A DNA stretch of 64,000 nt from Clusia tigrina (Eukaryota > Arthropoda > Insecta > Diptera > Clusiidae). The notes under the pieces are model-generated. The model was not told the origin of the DNA. It did not search any database and saw nothing but the letters and a program-made list of their open reading frames with translations. Position numbers and translations under genes: made by a program. The DNA lies in NCBI GenBank assembly GCA_920105625.2, contig OV050031.1, positions 131,642,514 to 131,706,513 on the forward strand. Reading direction: 5' to 3'. Shown here piece after piece: positions 8,530-20,193 of the stretch (position 1 is the stretch's first letter; each line of letters begins with the position of its first letter).

Positions 8530-10337
8530 TGTGAGGAGCAAATTTTAGGCGTAAATTTGCCCCTACATATTTAGTTTTGCCATAACGCCCCAAACGTGTA
8601 TATTTAAAATAGGGGCCAAGTGCTTAAACAACCAACCCTAAAATATATACGTTAATAGTCCTAAGAATTTGGCACCTCCCACTTTCATTGCTAAAACCAC
8701 ACACACAACCGCCATCATATTTAGTGCAGCAGCCATCATACAAGTGAGTCTAAGACACCTCCCACCATAGTAATGCTACCAACAACAAGTGTTATACTCT
8801 GCATTGGGAGGACAGAAGACACAGCCACAATTAAGTCAGACAGTGGAACCCTGTGATAAGCGACGAAAAACATGCAACGAAGTCAACAACGCAAGATAAC
8901 ACAGGAGAATATCACACAAACAATTGTGCAACCGGCTGACCACAGTTAAAATAATATGAATTTACAACAACAGTGCCCAACGCACTGATACGAATTCACA
9001 ACAACAGTGCCTAACGCAATGCTAGAAATTTACGAGAGATCGCGACAGAAGTTGCCGACTGCATTAGTTCGGAAAATAACCCACTAACAACACCCAAAAA
9101 CGAAGGCCAAGCACAAAGTGGAACACGACAGACCGATCGCTAAGCACACCAACAGACCGGACAAAGCATAAAGAGGAGAAGCAAAATTAAATATCCAATA
9201 TTTAATATTTTTAAATATTTTATGCCATCGATATAAAATATCAACAAAGTGCTGAAGGTGGCCGAAGGAGAAATAGCAACAACAACAAACAACACAAGGA
9301 ACAACAACAAGGTAAATCATCACAACAACAACACAATATTGAAGGTGGCCCAAGGGCAAAAACTTACAAGAACAACAGCGAGAAAGCAACAACAATGTGC
9401 TGAAGGTGGCCCAAGGTCACATTCAAACGAGAAGAACAATGCGGGAAACCGTAGCAACATGCCACAACAAACTACAGTTCCCGCACAACAACAACTATTG
9501 GATGATCTACGCTAAACCTGGAGCATAAAAGCAGGAGCAACTGGCAACCCAGCCTCTTTCTTTCATTCAGCATCAGGCAGACAAGACACACTCCGATCCA
9601 GCAGCAGCAAAACTCCAGCACCAGTAGCACCAAGGTAAAGTATACTTTTACACAAGACTTATACTAACGCTAAGACCGCCCCACGAGTTTATGGTTCTAC
9701 CAATTCTCGTGGTGACATATACTAACGCTAAGACCGCCCCACGAGTTTATGGTTCTACCGATTCTCGTGGTGACATATACTAACGCTAAGACCGCCCCAC
9801 GAGTTTATGGTTCTACCGATTCTCGTGGTGACTTATACTAACGCTAAGACCGCCCCACGAGTTTATGGTTCTACCGATTCTCGTGGTGACTTATACTAAC
9901 GCTAAGACCGCCCCACGAGTTTATGGTTCTACCGATTCTCGTGGTGACATATACTAACGTACAGAACCGCGAGTTTATGGTCCTACCGATTCTCGCGGAG
10001 ACTAGCACTGCCAACAGCGACCACACAGACGAGGCCCCAAGCGACTAGCAAGTCTAATTATTTAGGTAATTTAAATTAGAACAAAACCAAATTTGAATAA
10101 GTTAAGCAAAATAAAACTATTTAAACTAATTTAATTAAACAAGTTATTTAAGTTAATTAGCAGAGTAAAATCATTTTCAAACTAATAAATTAATATAAAT
10201 CAAATTATAAACAATTATAATTAAATAAATGAATTAAATAAACCACATGTAAGTACACACCGGCTTTTAACATTAATTTCTGTATACGACCCCTGGAACC
10301 CGCTGAGTTTTACCCCAGCCGAAATAGAGTCGTTACA
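8530..10337 (+). repeat. Element A LTR2 (1808 bp, shared middle LTR)
   Basis: Same boundaries and parts as LTR1. It serves as 3' LTR of copy 1 and 5' LTR of copy 2. It agrees with LTR3 against LTR1 at several positions in the A/T-rich 3' part (for example TTAGGTAATTT near 10061 and GAATAAGTT near 10097), so the unit made of LTR2, copy 2 and LTR3 is the more homogeneous one. Confidence 0.92.
9659..10002 (+). repeat. 58-bp hairpin repeat array in LTR2
   Basis: Same six-unit organisation as in LTR1: five 58-base units and one variant unit with the compensated stem CCGCGAG/CTCGCGG. The first unit has one loop change (ACCAATT instead of ACCGATT); all stems are intact. Confidence 0.85.
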
Positions 10338-10338
10338 G

Positions 10339-10355
10339 TGGCGCCCGAGCAGGGA
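10339..10355 (+). promoter_or_regulatory. Primer-binding site, copy 2 (tRNA-Lys type)
   Basis: Identical to the PBS of copy 1 and placed one base after LTR2. Confidence 0.75.
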
Positions 10356-10431
10356 CTCTCAGAATAAAGAGAGTAAATACAACAAAGCTATATTATCCAA
10401 CCCACGGCCCATCACCAGAGTCTGACACAGG

Positions 10432-11589
10432 ATGGGAAAGACGAGTTGGGTGTACACGGGCACAGTGGAAGAGCTACGAAAGAGTCTTGCGGAGTTTATC
10501 ACCGACACAGAGATGACTCTAGACCAGGAGGTTCGGCTGGCAGAGCTACAGGCCCGGCTCACGAAGACTTTGTCGCCAGGACCCAGTCCACACTTGAGAG
10601 CTAGCCCCAGCGCAGAGCGACCTATAAGCCCCGGAGCATCGACAGCCACGAAGAAAGACACGCTATGGGCAGCCGGAAATGTTCCAGCTGTATATGATAC
10701 CACGTTCCAGACAGTAGTCCCTGAAGTCTCGCGAAGCGGGATAGCCATCTACTCGGCAGTCATCGACCACGTTAGGAAATGGTCCTTGAAATATGATGGA
10801 GGGCATGACCCGATAGCTTTCATAGAGCGAGTGGAAGAATTATCGGAAGTCTATGGACTAAACAAGCACATGCTGCCTCGAACTATGCCAGAACTCCTAA
10901 AGGAGCGTGCTCTGCTCTGGTATAGAAACAACAACCGAGCATGGGTTGATTGGGTTTTATGCAAAAAGGACTTCTTGAAGTTTTTCCTACCCACCAGGTA
11001 CTTCGAAAAGCCGGAGGATGAAATTCTCCAACGACGGCAAAACCCACGTGAACACTTCAAACAGTACGTGGTAGAACTTCAAAACCTGATGCGTCACGCA
11101 GGATACACGGTGGCCCAGAAGTTAGAGCGAATCTTTCGCAACAGCCTAGAGGAATACCAGTGGTATGTCCGTCGAAAGGATTTCGATACGCTGGAAGAAT
11201 TGGTGGAAATGGCGGAAGACCTCGAGGGCATACGTGGTGACAACGAGGCTTCACGAGCAGCACCACCACGACCACCGCCACCACGCCACGAGATACAACC
11301 ACGGGTCGAGCGCATGTCCCCATGCGAAACCAGAAACCGACAAGTAGCACCAGCCAACTGTACCAACAAGGTGGTACCTATAAATCCACGAACAGCATGC
11401 AGAAGATGTGGTCAGTCTGATCACATAGCGCGACACTGCCGCAATGCCCAAGTACTTTTCTGTTGGGAGTGCGGTAGGAGAGGAACTAGAACAGTTGAAT
11501 GCTGTAGGACGGTAGGGGGAAACGAGCGGGGCTGCCGCCAGCAACGAGGCATGGAGCAGCCCACGGACAACAAGCCTCAAACGCAGTAA
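10432..11589 (+). CDS. gag: Element A gag, copy 2 (385 aa, small N-terminal deletion)
   Basis: A single open frame runs from ATG 10432 to TAA 11587-11589. It lacks 54 bases present in copy 1 at 4153-4206, an in-frame deletion bounded by a CAC microhomology, which removes the first half of the SAP-like N-terminal motif (MGKTSWVYT now runs straight into GTVEELRKS). The one-base lesion of copy 1 is absent. Capsid-like core and CCHC knuckle CRRCGQSDHIARHC are intact; the second knuckle lacks its His. Whether a Gag without that motif still works is unknown. Confidence 0.88.
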   Translation: MGKTSWVYTGTVEELRKSLAEFITDTEMTLDQEVRLAELQARLTKTLSPGPSPHLRASPSAERPISPGASTATKKDTLWAAGNVPAVYDTTFQTVVPEVSRSGIAIYSAVIDHVRKWSLKYDGGHDPIAFIERVEELSEVYGLNKHMLPRTMPELLKERALLWYRNNNRAWVDWVLCKKDFLKFFLPTRYFEKPEDEILQRRQNPREHFKQYVVELQNLMRHAGYTVAQKLERIFRNSLEEYQWYVRRKDFDTLEELVEMAEDLEGIRGDNEASRAAPPRPPPPRHEIQPRVERMSPCETRNRQVAPANCTNKVVPINPRTACRRCGQSDHIARHCRNAQVLFCWECGRRGTRTVECCRTVGGNERGCRQQRGMEQPTDNKPQTQ

Positions 11590-11972
11590 GTGCACTACGC
11601 TACGATGGACAGCGTATCTGTGCCGCCGTCACCATTGGCACAGAAAACATCACGGCCACACTAGACACAGGCGCCACAAGGAGTTTCATCAGCGAGCGAC
11701 TCATTTCCCATTTAGGTGCTACCACCGGTAGAGTAAACTCTACATACACTAGAGCACGGATGGCGGATGGTCGAACAAGGGATATTACTCAAGCGTTTGT
11801 GACGTGTGTCAAGCTTGGTGGAAAGGTATGTCAGCTGGAGCTACTTAGCATGCCCGACTCCACCGACGACTTACTGCTCGGCCTGGACTTCATGACACAG
11901 CAAGGCCTATCCATGACATGTGGAGGCCAGGAAATCCAGCTAGGCCCCAAGACGGATGGTGTGCAATCATAA
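11508..11972 (+). CDS. Element A protease region, copy 2
   Basis: It corresponds position for position to 5256-5720, in the -1 frame of gag, with the same TLDTGATRSFI active site and the same terminal TAA (11970-11972). I saw no difference affecting the active site. Confidence 0.8.
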   Translation, partial: DGRGKRAGLPPATRHGAAHGQQASNAVSALRYDGQRICAAVTIGTENITATLDTGATRSFISERLISHLGATTGRVNSTYTRARMADGRTRDITQAFVTCVKLGGKVCQLELLSMPDSTDDLLLGLDFMTQQGLSMTCGGQEIQLGPKTDGVQS

Positions 11973-14663
11973 GTTATCGCATCGTGCACAACCATACGAC
12001 ATGAAGCCGCTACGGACGAATCAAAGATAAAACTGTTTCTGGCCACAGAGTTGGCTAAATTCACAGACGGGCCAAACGTGACCAATATCACAAGCCACAA
12101 AATAGTGATGCGCGATGACCGACCCATCAAACAACGATACTACCCGAGAAATCCAGCGCAGCAAGAAATCATTGGCGCGGAAGTGGACGAATTAATAGCT
12201 AAAGGCTGTATCGAACCCTCGCATAGCCCCCACAGCGCACCGATTGTGCTAGTAAGGAAACGGGATGGGAAATGGCGTCTGTGCATCGATTATCGACAAC
12301 TCAACGCCAGGTCCATACCCGACGCATACCCACTGCCGCGAATCCAACACATCTTAGACCGACTGCGTGAGGCTAAATACATCAGTAGTCTCGATCTGAA
12401 GAACGGGTATTGGCAGATACCCATGGAGGAGCAGAGCAAGCAGTATACCGCATTCACGGTACCCGGCAGAGGCCTCTTCCAGTGGCGTGTTATGCCTTTC
12501 GGGCTACACTCCGCACCAGCAACCTTTCAAAGAGCACTGGACCAAGTTATTGGCCACGACATGGAGCCACACGCGTTTGCCTACCTTGATGACATTATTG
12601 TCACAGGGAGAGACCTAGAAGAACACATGAGAAACCTGCAAGAGGTGTTCCGACGGTTGAGGGAGGCAAATTTGAAACTAAATCTGGAGAAGTGTGCATT
12701 CTTTCAGAAGGAGCTAAAATATCTGGGACACGTAGTCAGCGACAAAGGAATACATACTGACCCAGATAAAATCGCTGCCATACGGGAGCTGCAACCACCA
12801 GAGAACATACGACAGCTACGTCGCTGCTTGGGCATCGCATCTTGGTACCGCCGTTTTGTACCCGACTTTGCAAAAGCAGTACACCCTTTAACGATGCTGC
12901 TTAAGAAAGGAAAACATTTCCGATGGGGTACCGAACAACAGGAGGCTTTTGAATTACTGAAACAACGATTGACGGAAGCTCCGATTCTCGCCTGCCCAGA
13001 CTTTAGTCAGAAGTTCACGCTCCAGACCGACGCCAGTGACTACGGGTTGGGAGCAGTGCTCACGCAGGAGATCGAGGGGGCAGAGCGAGTAATAGCGTAC
13101 GCTAGTAGACACCTGAATGGAGCTGAGCTAAACTACTCCCCAACTGAGAAGGAGTGTCTAGCCATAATATGGGGCATCCGGAAAATGCGGCCATATCTGG
13201 AGGGCTACCACTTTACCGTGATCACCGACCACCTATCGCTGAAGTGGCTAAATTCCATCGAGAGCCCTTCAGGACGCATAGCACTGTGGGCGCTAGAACT
13301 TCAGCAGCATTCATTCGAGGTACAATACCGCAAAGGAAAACTAAATGTACTGGCGGACGCACTATCAAGACAACCGGTCGAGGCTGCATGCACTGTCACT
13401 GTGCAGGACCAAGCAGAGCAAAATTGCAAGTGGTGGCTCAAGCGAAAAGGAGAAATACTTGCCAACCCGGCTAAATTCTCCGACTACACACTGGAAAACG
13501 GGCAGCTGTATCGCCATATACCAAATCGCACGAGTGATGAGGACTGTACACCATGGAAGCTATGCGTACCTAGGCCTCTGAGGGTACGAATTTTGCAAGA
13601 GAACCACGACGCGCCAACCGCAGGACACCTAGGCATCCGGAAAACGATAGCCCGAGTTGCAAATAGGTACTACTGGCCAGGACTGTTCCGGGACACCAGC
13701 CGCTACGTTCGTCAGTGCACACTATGCCAGAAGTAGAAGCCCAGCCAACAACAACCTGCTGGAGAAATGCTGACGCAAATACCCCTGGAGCCGTGGGCCA
13801 TATTGTGCGCGGATTTTGTTGGACCTCTACCCCGTTCCACGCATGGCAACACCATGCTAGTTGTGTTTTTCGATAAGTTCTCCAAATGGACAGAGATGGC
13901 TCCCCTCCGAAAAGCCACCACCGAGACATTACAACGGGCTTTCCGGGAACACATACTGTCGCGTTTTGGAGTACCCAAGATTCTGGTGACGGACAATGGG
14001 TCACAATTCACCAGTCGAGCATTCCGACGATTTACCAAAGACTATGGCATCAGGCACCAGTTCACGGCACCCTACACTCCACAGGAAAATGCGGTGGAAC
14101 GGACAAATCGCACCATCAAGACTATGGTGGCCCAATTCGCGAGTCAGCGGCAACAGAAGTGGGATGACTTGCTTCCAGAATTGACGCTAGCAATCAACAC
14201 TAGTGTGTCGGAGACAACAGGGTACAGTCCGGCTTATCTGGTACAAGGAAGCGAACCGCGACTACCAAAGGCACTGTACGATGAAACAACTTTGGGTACG
14301 GGGCTACCTCCACAGACTCCTAATGAGCGAGTGGAGCAGCTGCAAGAAACTTATCGCATCGTGAAGCAGAATTTGGAGCGAGCAACCCAGGACCAGAGAA
14401 GGTACTATAATCTGCGACGCCGAGCCTGGAAACCAGAAGTTGGACAATTGGTGTTAGCAAAACAGCACCATTTGTCCAAAGCCATCGACCACTTCGCCGC
14501 CAAGTTGGCCCCACGCTACGATGGGCCATACCGGATAGACACCTTCACCTCCCCAGTCATTGTCAAGATGAAACGTGAAGGAACCAAGGAGACAAAGACA
14601 GCGCATATTAGCGAGCTGAAACCATTCTGCGCGCCAGATGGCATCACAGCATACGCTAACTAA
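11973..14663 (+). pseudogene. pol: Element A RT-RNase H-integrase, copy 2 (one stop in integrase)
   Basis: Almost identical to copy 1, but TAC (Tyr, just after CTLCQK in the integrase zinc region) has become TAG at 13734-13736, so translation would end before the integrase catalytic core; the frame continues open from 13737 to 14663. RT (YLDD) and RNase H are complete. The integrase Glu is present here (AVERTNR, codon 14097-14099), unlike copy 1. Other coding differences include Arg to Gln in FFQKELKYL and Arg to Leu in GRIALWALEL. Confidence 0.9.
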
Positions 14664-14728
14664 CAAACGCATCTGACGAGAACAGTGTACACAACGGAAA
14701 GGAATCCGATTCCAGCGAGGATCATGCA

Positions 14729-14781
14729 AAATCATCACCCTCTGGCAGGGTGATGATTTCGGCCGCAAAGTAGGGAGGACA
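14729..14781 (+). promoter_or_regulatory. 13-bp hairpin and polypurine tract before LTR3
   Basis: Identical arrangement to 8477-8529: stem 14729-14741 with 14747-14759, then the polypurine tract ending at 14781. Confidence 0.7.
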
Positions 14782-16589
14782 TGTGAGGAGCAAATTTTAG
14801 GCGTAAATTTGCCCCTACATATTTAGTTTTGCCATAACGCCCCAAACGTGTATATTTAAAATAGGGGCCAAGTGCTTAAACAACCAACCCTAAAATATAT
14901 ACGTTAATAGTCCTAAGAATTTGGCACCTCCCACTTTCATTGCTAAAACCACACACACAACCGCCATCATATTTAGTGCAGCAGCCATCATACAAGTGAG
15001 TCTAAGACACCTCCCACCATAGTAATGCTACCAACAACAAGTGTTATACTCTGCATTGGGAGGACAGAAGACACAGCCACAATTAAGTCAGACAGTGGAA
15101 CCCTGTGATAAGCGACGAAAAACATGCAACGAAGTCAACAACGCAAGATAACACAGGAGAATATCACACAAACAATTGTGCAACCGGCTGACCACAGTTA
15201 AAATAATATGAATTTACAACAACAGTGCCCAACGCACTGATACGAATTCACAACAACAGTGCCTAACGCAATGCTAGAAATTTACGAGAGATCGCGACAG
15301 AAGTTGCCGACTGCATTAGTTCGGAAAATAACCCACTAACAACACCCAAAAACGAAGGCCAAGCACAAAGTGGAACACGACAGACCGATCGCTAAGCACA
15401 CCAACAGACCGGACAAAGCATAAAGAGGAGAAGCAAAATTAAATATCCAATATTTAATATTTTTAAATATTTTATGCCATCGATATAAAATATCAACAAA
15501 GTGCTGAAGGTGGCCGAAGGAGAAATAGCAACAACAACAAACAACACAAGGAACAACAACAAGGTAAATCATCACAACAACAACACAATATTGAAGGTGG
15601 CCCAAGGGCAAAAACTTACAAGAACAACAGCGAGAAAGCAACAACAATGTGCTGAAGGTGGCCCAAGGTCACATTCAAACGAGAAGAACAATGCGGGAAA
15701 CCGTAGCAACATGCCACAACAAACTACAGTTCCCGCACAACAACAACTATTGGATGATCTACGCTAAACCTGGAGCATAAAAGCAGGAGCAACTGGCAAC
15801 CCAGCCTCTTTCTTTCATTCGGCATCAGGCAGACAAGACACACTCCGATCCAGCAGCAGCAAAACTCCAGCACCAGTAGCACCAAGGTAAAGTATACTTT
15901 TACACAAGACTTATACTAACGCTAAGACCGCCCCACGAGTTTATGGTTCTACCGATTCTCGTGGTGACACATACTAACGCTAAGACCGCCCCACGAGTTT
16001 ATGGTTCTACCGATTCTCGTGGTGACATATACTAACGCTAAGACCGCCCCACGAGTCTATGGTTCTACCGATTCTCGTGGTGACTTATACTAACGCTAAG
16101 ACCGCCCCACGAGTTTATGGTTCTACCGATTCTCGTGGTGACTTATACTAACGCTAAGACCGCCCCACGAGTTTATGGTTCTACCGATTCTCGTGGTGAC
16201 ATATACTAACGTACAGAACCGCGAGTTTATGGTCCTACCGATTCTCGCGGAGACTAGCACTGCCAACAGCGACCACACAGACGAGGCCCCAAGCGACTAG
16301 CAAGTCTAATTATTTAGGTAATTTAAATTAGAACAAAACCAAATTTGAATAAGTTAAGCAAAATAAAACTATTTAAACTAATTTAATTAAACAAGTTATT
16401 TAAGTTAATTAGCAGAGTAAAATCATTTTCAAACTAATAAATTAATATAAATCAAATTATAAACAATTATAATTAAATAAATGAATTAAATAAACCACAT
16501 GTAAGTACACACCGGCTTTTAACATTAATTTCTGTATACGACCCCTGGAACCCGCTGAGTTTTACCCCAGCCGAAATAGAGTCGTTACA
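14782..16589 (+). repeat. Element A LTR3 (1808 bp)
   Basis: The rightmost LTR, ending GTCGTTACA at 16589 and followed by the ACAT target duplication. It is closest to LTR2. Confidence 0.92.
15911..16254 (+). repeat. 58-bp hairpin repeat array in LTR3
   Basis: Same six-unit array. Unit 3 carries one loop substitution (GAGTCTATGG); all stems still pair, and the variant sixth unit keeps its compensated stem. Confidence 0.85.
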
Positions 16590-16593
16590 ACAT
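16590..16593. repeat. Target-site duplication of element A, right (ACAT)
   Basis: It matches 2222-2225 and marks the outer right end of the complex element. Confidence 0.85.
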
Positions 16594-17173
16594 CTACCAA
16601 TTTGTATTCATATATCGTCACTAGAATCTTAGATAGGGTAATTGCTTTTACGTGGGGAACCCCAAGTACATTATATGGGAGGGAGGAGTATCCTTCATCT
16701 GATATATCCCGAATCTTGTATATGGCTTTGTAGAGTCCATATACATACTAATACGCACTATAAATCGTAAGTTATAATAATATGTCAATAGTGGGCGTGG
16801 CTGTAAAAATAACAAACCCATTTTTTGTGTGGTGTTTAATGTTGGATCCGCAACATTCCTGTTAAATTTCGTTGATAGATCTTTAATAGGAACCTAGTAA
16901 TGGTTTTTGGCTAATTGTGGGCGTGGCAGATGTATCATGATCTCCATATTCTGCATACTCACAAGTATCTGTATAGTACTGTCCATACGTATCACGCCTC
17001 CTTCTGGAAATCGCAACCCCTCTCAAAAGCAATTTTGTATACCCTTACCTTTTTAAAGGTAAAGGATATAATGCCAGCGAAATTTACTTTGTTCGAAATC
17101 GCGGGACTCGCCATTAAAACCTCTGACAAACTCAAAATAAAAGTTGTCTGCAGCTATACTTCTATCAGAATAA
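16594..17173. repeat. Rest of tandem unit copy 1 and copy 2 of the ~395-bp unit
   Basis: No gene. The first ~50 bases continue the unit broken by element A; the second copy starts near 16644 and carries the same landmarks as 1887-2180. The stretch after about 16935 is not shared and looks like ordinary non-coding DNA up to the Helitron 5' end at 17174. The 90-codon open frame here has no recognisable similarity and I do not call it a gene. Confidence 0.5.
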
Positions 17174-17177
17174 TCTA

Positions 17178-18114
17178 CGAGGTGTGATAAAAAAAGAACC
17201 GTTATTGTGTGATCAAAAAATAAAGTATTTTAAAGTATCTTGTCCCCTTTAAAGTAATTCCCCTCAGATATAATACACTTATGCCAGCATTTTTTTCAAT
17301 CCTCGAAACACTTCTGAAACGCTTTTTTTGGTATCGCCTACAGCTCCTGTTTCGATTTTTCTTTTATCTCCTCAATCGTAGCAAAACGCTTTCCTTTCAT
17401 CGGTGTCTTCAGTTTTGGAAAGAGGAAAAAGTCAGCGGGGGCCAAGTCCGGTGAATACGGTGGTTGAGGCATGATAACGGTTTTGTTTTTGGCCAAAAAC
17501 AGCTCCTGAGCGGTGTCCATGCGACGTTGTTTTTGCTCAAAATTTACCAAATTTGGAACAATCTTCGCTGCCGCACGTTTCATGCCTAAAACATCCGCAA
17601 AAATTGCTTGGCATGAGCCGAACGATATACCAACATCATCAGCAACCTCTCTGATAGTGATTCGACGATTATCCAAAATCATTTTCTTCACTGCGTCAAT
17701 GTTTTCATCGGTTGTTGACGTGCTCGGGCGACCAGGACGAGCATCGTCATTGACATCTTCGCGGCCTTCCTTAAACCGGTTATACCACAATTGAACTTGT
17801 GTTCTGCTCATAGCAGACCCGCCAAAGGCCACAGTCAACATCTCAAATGTCCTTGCGCATTTAATTTCATTTTTTACACAAAACTGAATACAGTTTCTTT
17901 GATCCATTTTTTCGAATAGTACAAAATCGAAGAGCACACCAAAACACGACTAACCTTTTTATCTGTCAAAAACAAACTGACAATCCAAAATGGTTGGTAT
18001 TGCCAACATATATAACGGACATGTGTACCAACATAACAGAAAAAAAATGCGAACATCGAACATACGTAACTCACGAAAAGATGAAAATAACGGTTATCTT
18101 TTGATCACACCTCG
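17178..18114 (-). mobile_element. mariner element, internally deleted (copy 2)
   Basis: It is flanked by TA at 17176-17177 and 18115-18116 and sits within the first four bases of the Helitron. The right end (18099-18114) matches the 5' terminal repeat of copy 1. The left end is odd: it starts with about 30 bases that look like the 5' terminal sequence (CGAGGTGTGAT to AGAACCGTTATTG), followed directly by the true 3' terminal sequence without its first bases (TGTGATCAAAAAATAAAG). Same internal transposase deletion as copy 1. Confidence 0.88.
17338..17907 (-). pseudogene. mariner transposase remnant (copy 2)
   Basis: ATG at 17907 (MDQRNCIQF) leads one open frame of about 190 residues to a stop at 17338, against about 345 in intact family members. 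The N-terminal DNA-binding region is complete (TFEMLTVAFGGSAMSRTQ, then PGRPSTSTTDENI). The protein jumps from MDTAQELF to LAKNKTVIM, losing the first two catalytic Asp; the third is kept (PYSPDLAPADFF). Translation ends at EKSKQEL and a TAG, the same as copy 1. It might bind terminal repeats but cannot catalyse transposition (inference). Confidence 0.88.
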
Positions 18115-18439
18115 TATATATATAAAACAGGATGTGTGTATGTATGTAACGTATGGACTCCAAAACGACTGGGCCGATTTTGATGAAATTTTCAGTGAAT
18201 CTTCAATGTTCAGGCGGATGACACTGTGAAGTCTGATTTTTGATTTTCGGTCTGTGGGCGGAGGGGCGTGGCAAAATTTAATTTTCATATTGTACCACCA
18301 ATGACATATACATATATTTATTTTACACTTCCTTCAAAGCATCCGAAAGTACATCATTGTTCCTTTTGCACGATTACAGTTTACTAAAATACGACAAGAA
18401 AAAACAGCCATTGCTAAAAAACCACCGCAACACGGAAGC

Positions 18440-20193
18440 AGAGGGAAAGAAGAGCCGCTGAATATGCTGAGGAACGCGAATCACGTCTTCAGGAAAATCG
18501 CGAAAGTGCATCTGCGTCTAGAGCCGCAGAAACGGAAAGAGAACGCGAATCACGACTTCAGCAAATGCGTGACAGTGCATCTTCATCTAGAGCTGCTGAG
18601 ACACCCCAACAGCATGTTGAAAGACTTGCTGCCAATCACTCCCGAATAGATCGATCAAGAGAAAGAATCGAATGCTATGACATACGTGCGCAAGTATGGA
18701 CGGCCAGACCTCTTCATCACTTTCTCATGTAACCCAGCATGGAAAGACATCACCGACCTTTTATTTACCGGCCAAAGTTCAACACATAGACACGATATCC
18801 TCGCCCGAGTATTCAAACAAAAGTTGACAAGGCTGATGGATGTCACCACCAAAAATTCCACATTTGGCGAAACTCTGTGCTGGATGTACTCGGTTGAATG
18901 GCAGAAGCGAGGCCTGCCACACGCCCATATTTTAGTCTGGCTAAAACAAAATATCATGCCAACACAAACTGATGACGTGATTGCCGCAGAACTCCCGAAT
19001 CCCACAGCAGATCCGGTTCTATTTGAATCAATCCAAAAACAATGATCCATGGGCCTTGCTGTGAACTGAACACAAATTCACCATGCATGAAAGAAGGCAA
19101 GTGTACAAAGCGCTATCCACGCGAGCTGCTGCAAGAAACTCAAACAGGAGGCGATGGATATCCTCTGTATAGGCGAAGAAAGGTGGATGACGGTGGAGAC
19201 GATAGATGTTGACGTCGATAACAGATGGATCGTGCCCTACTCACCGCTGCTTTCAAAAATGTTTGATGCGCACATCAATGTTTAGTACTGTAATTCGGTG
19301 AAGTCGATCAAATATATTTGCAAATACATCAACAAAGGCAGCGACATGGCAGTATTCGGGCTTGCCAATCAAACTGACGAAATCACGCAATTCCAGATCA
19401 GCAGCAATGAAGCAGTTTGGCGTATACTTTCATTCAACATCCACGAGCGATATCCAACAGGTCAACATCTAGCTGTCCATTTGGAAAATGGCCAGCGTGT
19501 TTATTTCACCGAACGAAATGCTGAAAATAGAGCCGTACAGCCGCCACACACCACTCTCAATGCTTTCTTTGAATTGTGTGCAACCGACAATTTCGCCAAG
19601 ACTTTAATATATCCTGAAATTCCCAAATATTATACTTGGAACACGTCGTCGAAGAAGTTCATGAGAAGAAAGCATGGTGCGATTGTCGCAGAATATGCTG
19701 GTGTGCATTCTTCTCATGCTTTGAGACGTGTTTACACCGTTCATCCGAATAATGCTGAATGCTATTATTTGCGATTGTTATTGCATACGATCAAAGGTCC
19801 AACATCATTCGCCGCCTTGAAAACCATCTATGGAAATGAATGTCAGACTTATAGAGAAGCGTGTTTCCGATTGGGCCTGCTTGAAAGTGAGCAGCATTGG
19901 AATACAACGCTAACAGAGGCGTCACTCACGTGTCACCCAAAACAAATACGCACTTTGCTTGCGATAATTTTAACAACATGCTCATCATCTAATCCACGAA
20001 AACTGTGGGAAACGCATCGCGAGAGCTTAGGTGAAGACATTCTCAGGCAATCACGCGCAACTTATCCTAACCAGGAGTATTCGGACGAGATTTTCAACCA
20101 AACTCTACTGCTGATTGAGGACATGTGCATATCCATCAACAACAAAGTCCTTATGCAACTTGGAATGCCGGCTCCGATACGGGACATAAACAG
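18440..20193 (+). pseudogene. Helitron Rep (HUH) remnant
   Basis: Fragments follow in order. 18440-18660 encodes an Arg/Glu-rich helical N-terminus with a repeated ESRLQ motif. A deletion or frame change then leads to 18677-19045 (VRKYGRPDLFITFSCNP and WQKRGLPHAHILVWL, the latter with the HUH metal-binding His pair). Next, partly out of frame, comes a Cys-rich stretch (ELNTNSPCMKEGKCTKRYP). 19298-20193 follows, with both catalytic Tyr in KYICKYINKG and then the Rep-to-helicase linker. Rep nicks and joins single strands during rolling-circle transposition. Several frameshifts make it inactive. The frame is cut by the BEL LTR after RDINS and resumes at 26837. Confidence 0.88.

Larger units (their letters stand above)
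2226..16589 (+). mobile_element. Element A: Osvaldo/Ulysses-like gypsy element, tandem LTR-int-LTR-int-LTR
   Basis: Three ~1.8-kb LTRs (2226-4032, 8530-10337, 14782-16589) flank two near-identical internal regions (4033-8529 and 10338-14781). The outer ends carry one 4-bp target duplication, ACAT, at 2222-2225 and 16590-16593. No duplication flanks the middle LTR; it sits directly between the polypurine tract of copy 1 and the primer-binding site of copy 2. Each internal region has a PBS, gag with a CCHC knuckle, and protease-RT-RNase H-integrase in the -1 frame; there is no env. The long LTRs, Lys-type PBS and gag style suggest the Osvaldo/Ulysses lineage (inference). Unequal exchange between LTRs explains the structure well. 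Confidence 0.9.

Noticed and set aside
16915..17187. 90-codon open frame before the Helitron
   Set aside because: It crosses the Helitron 5' boundary and the mariner end, so it is a chance frame.
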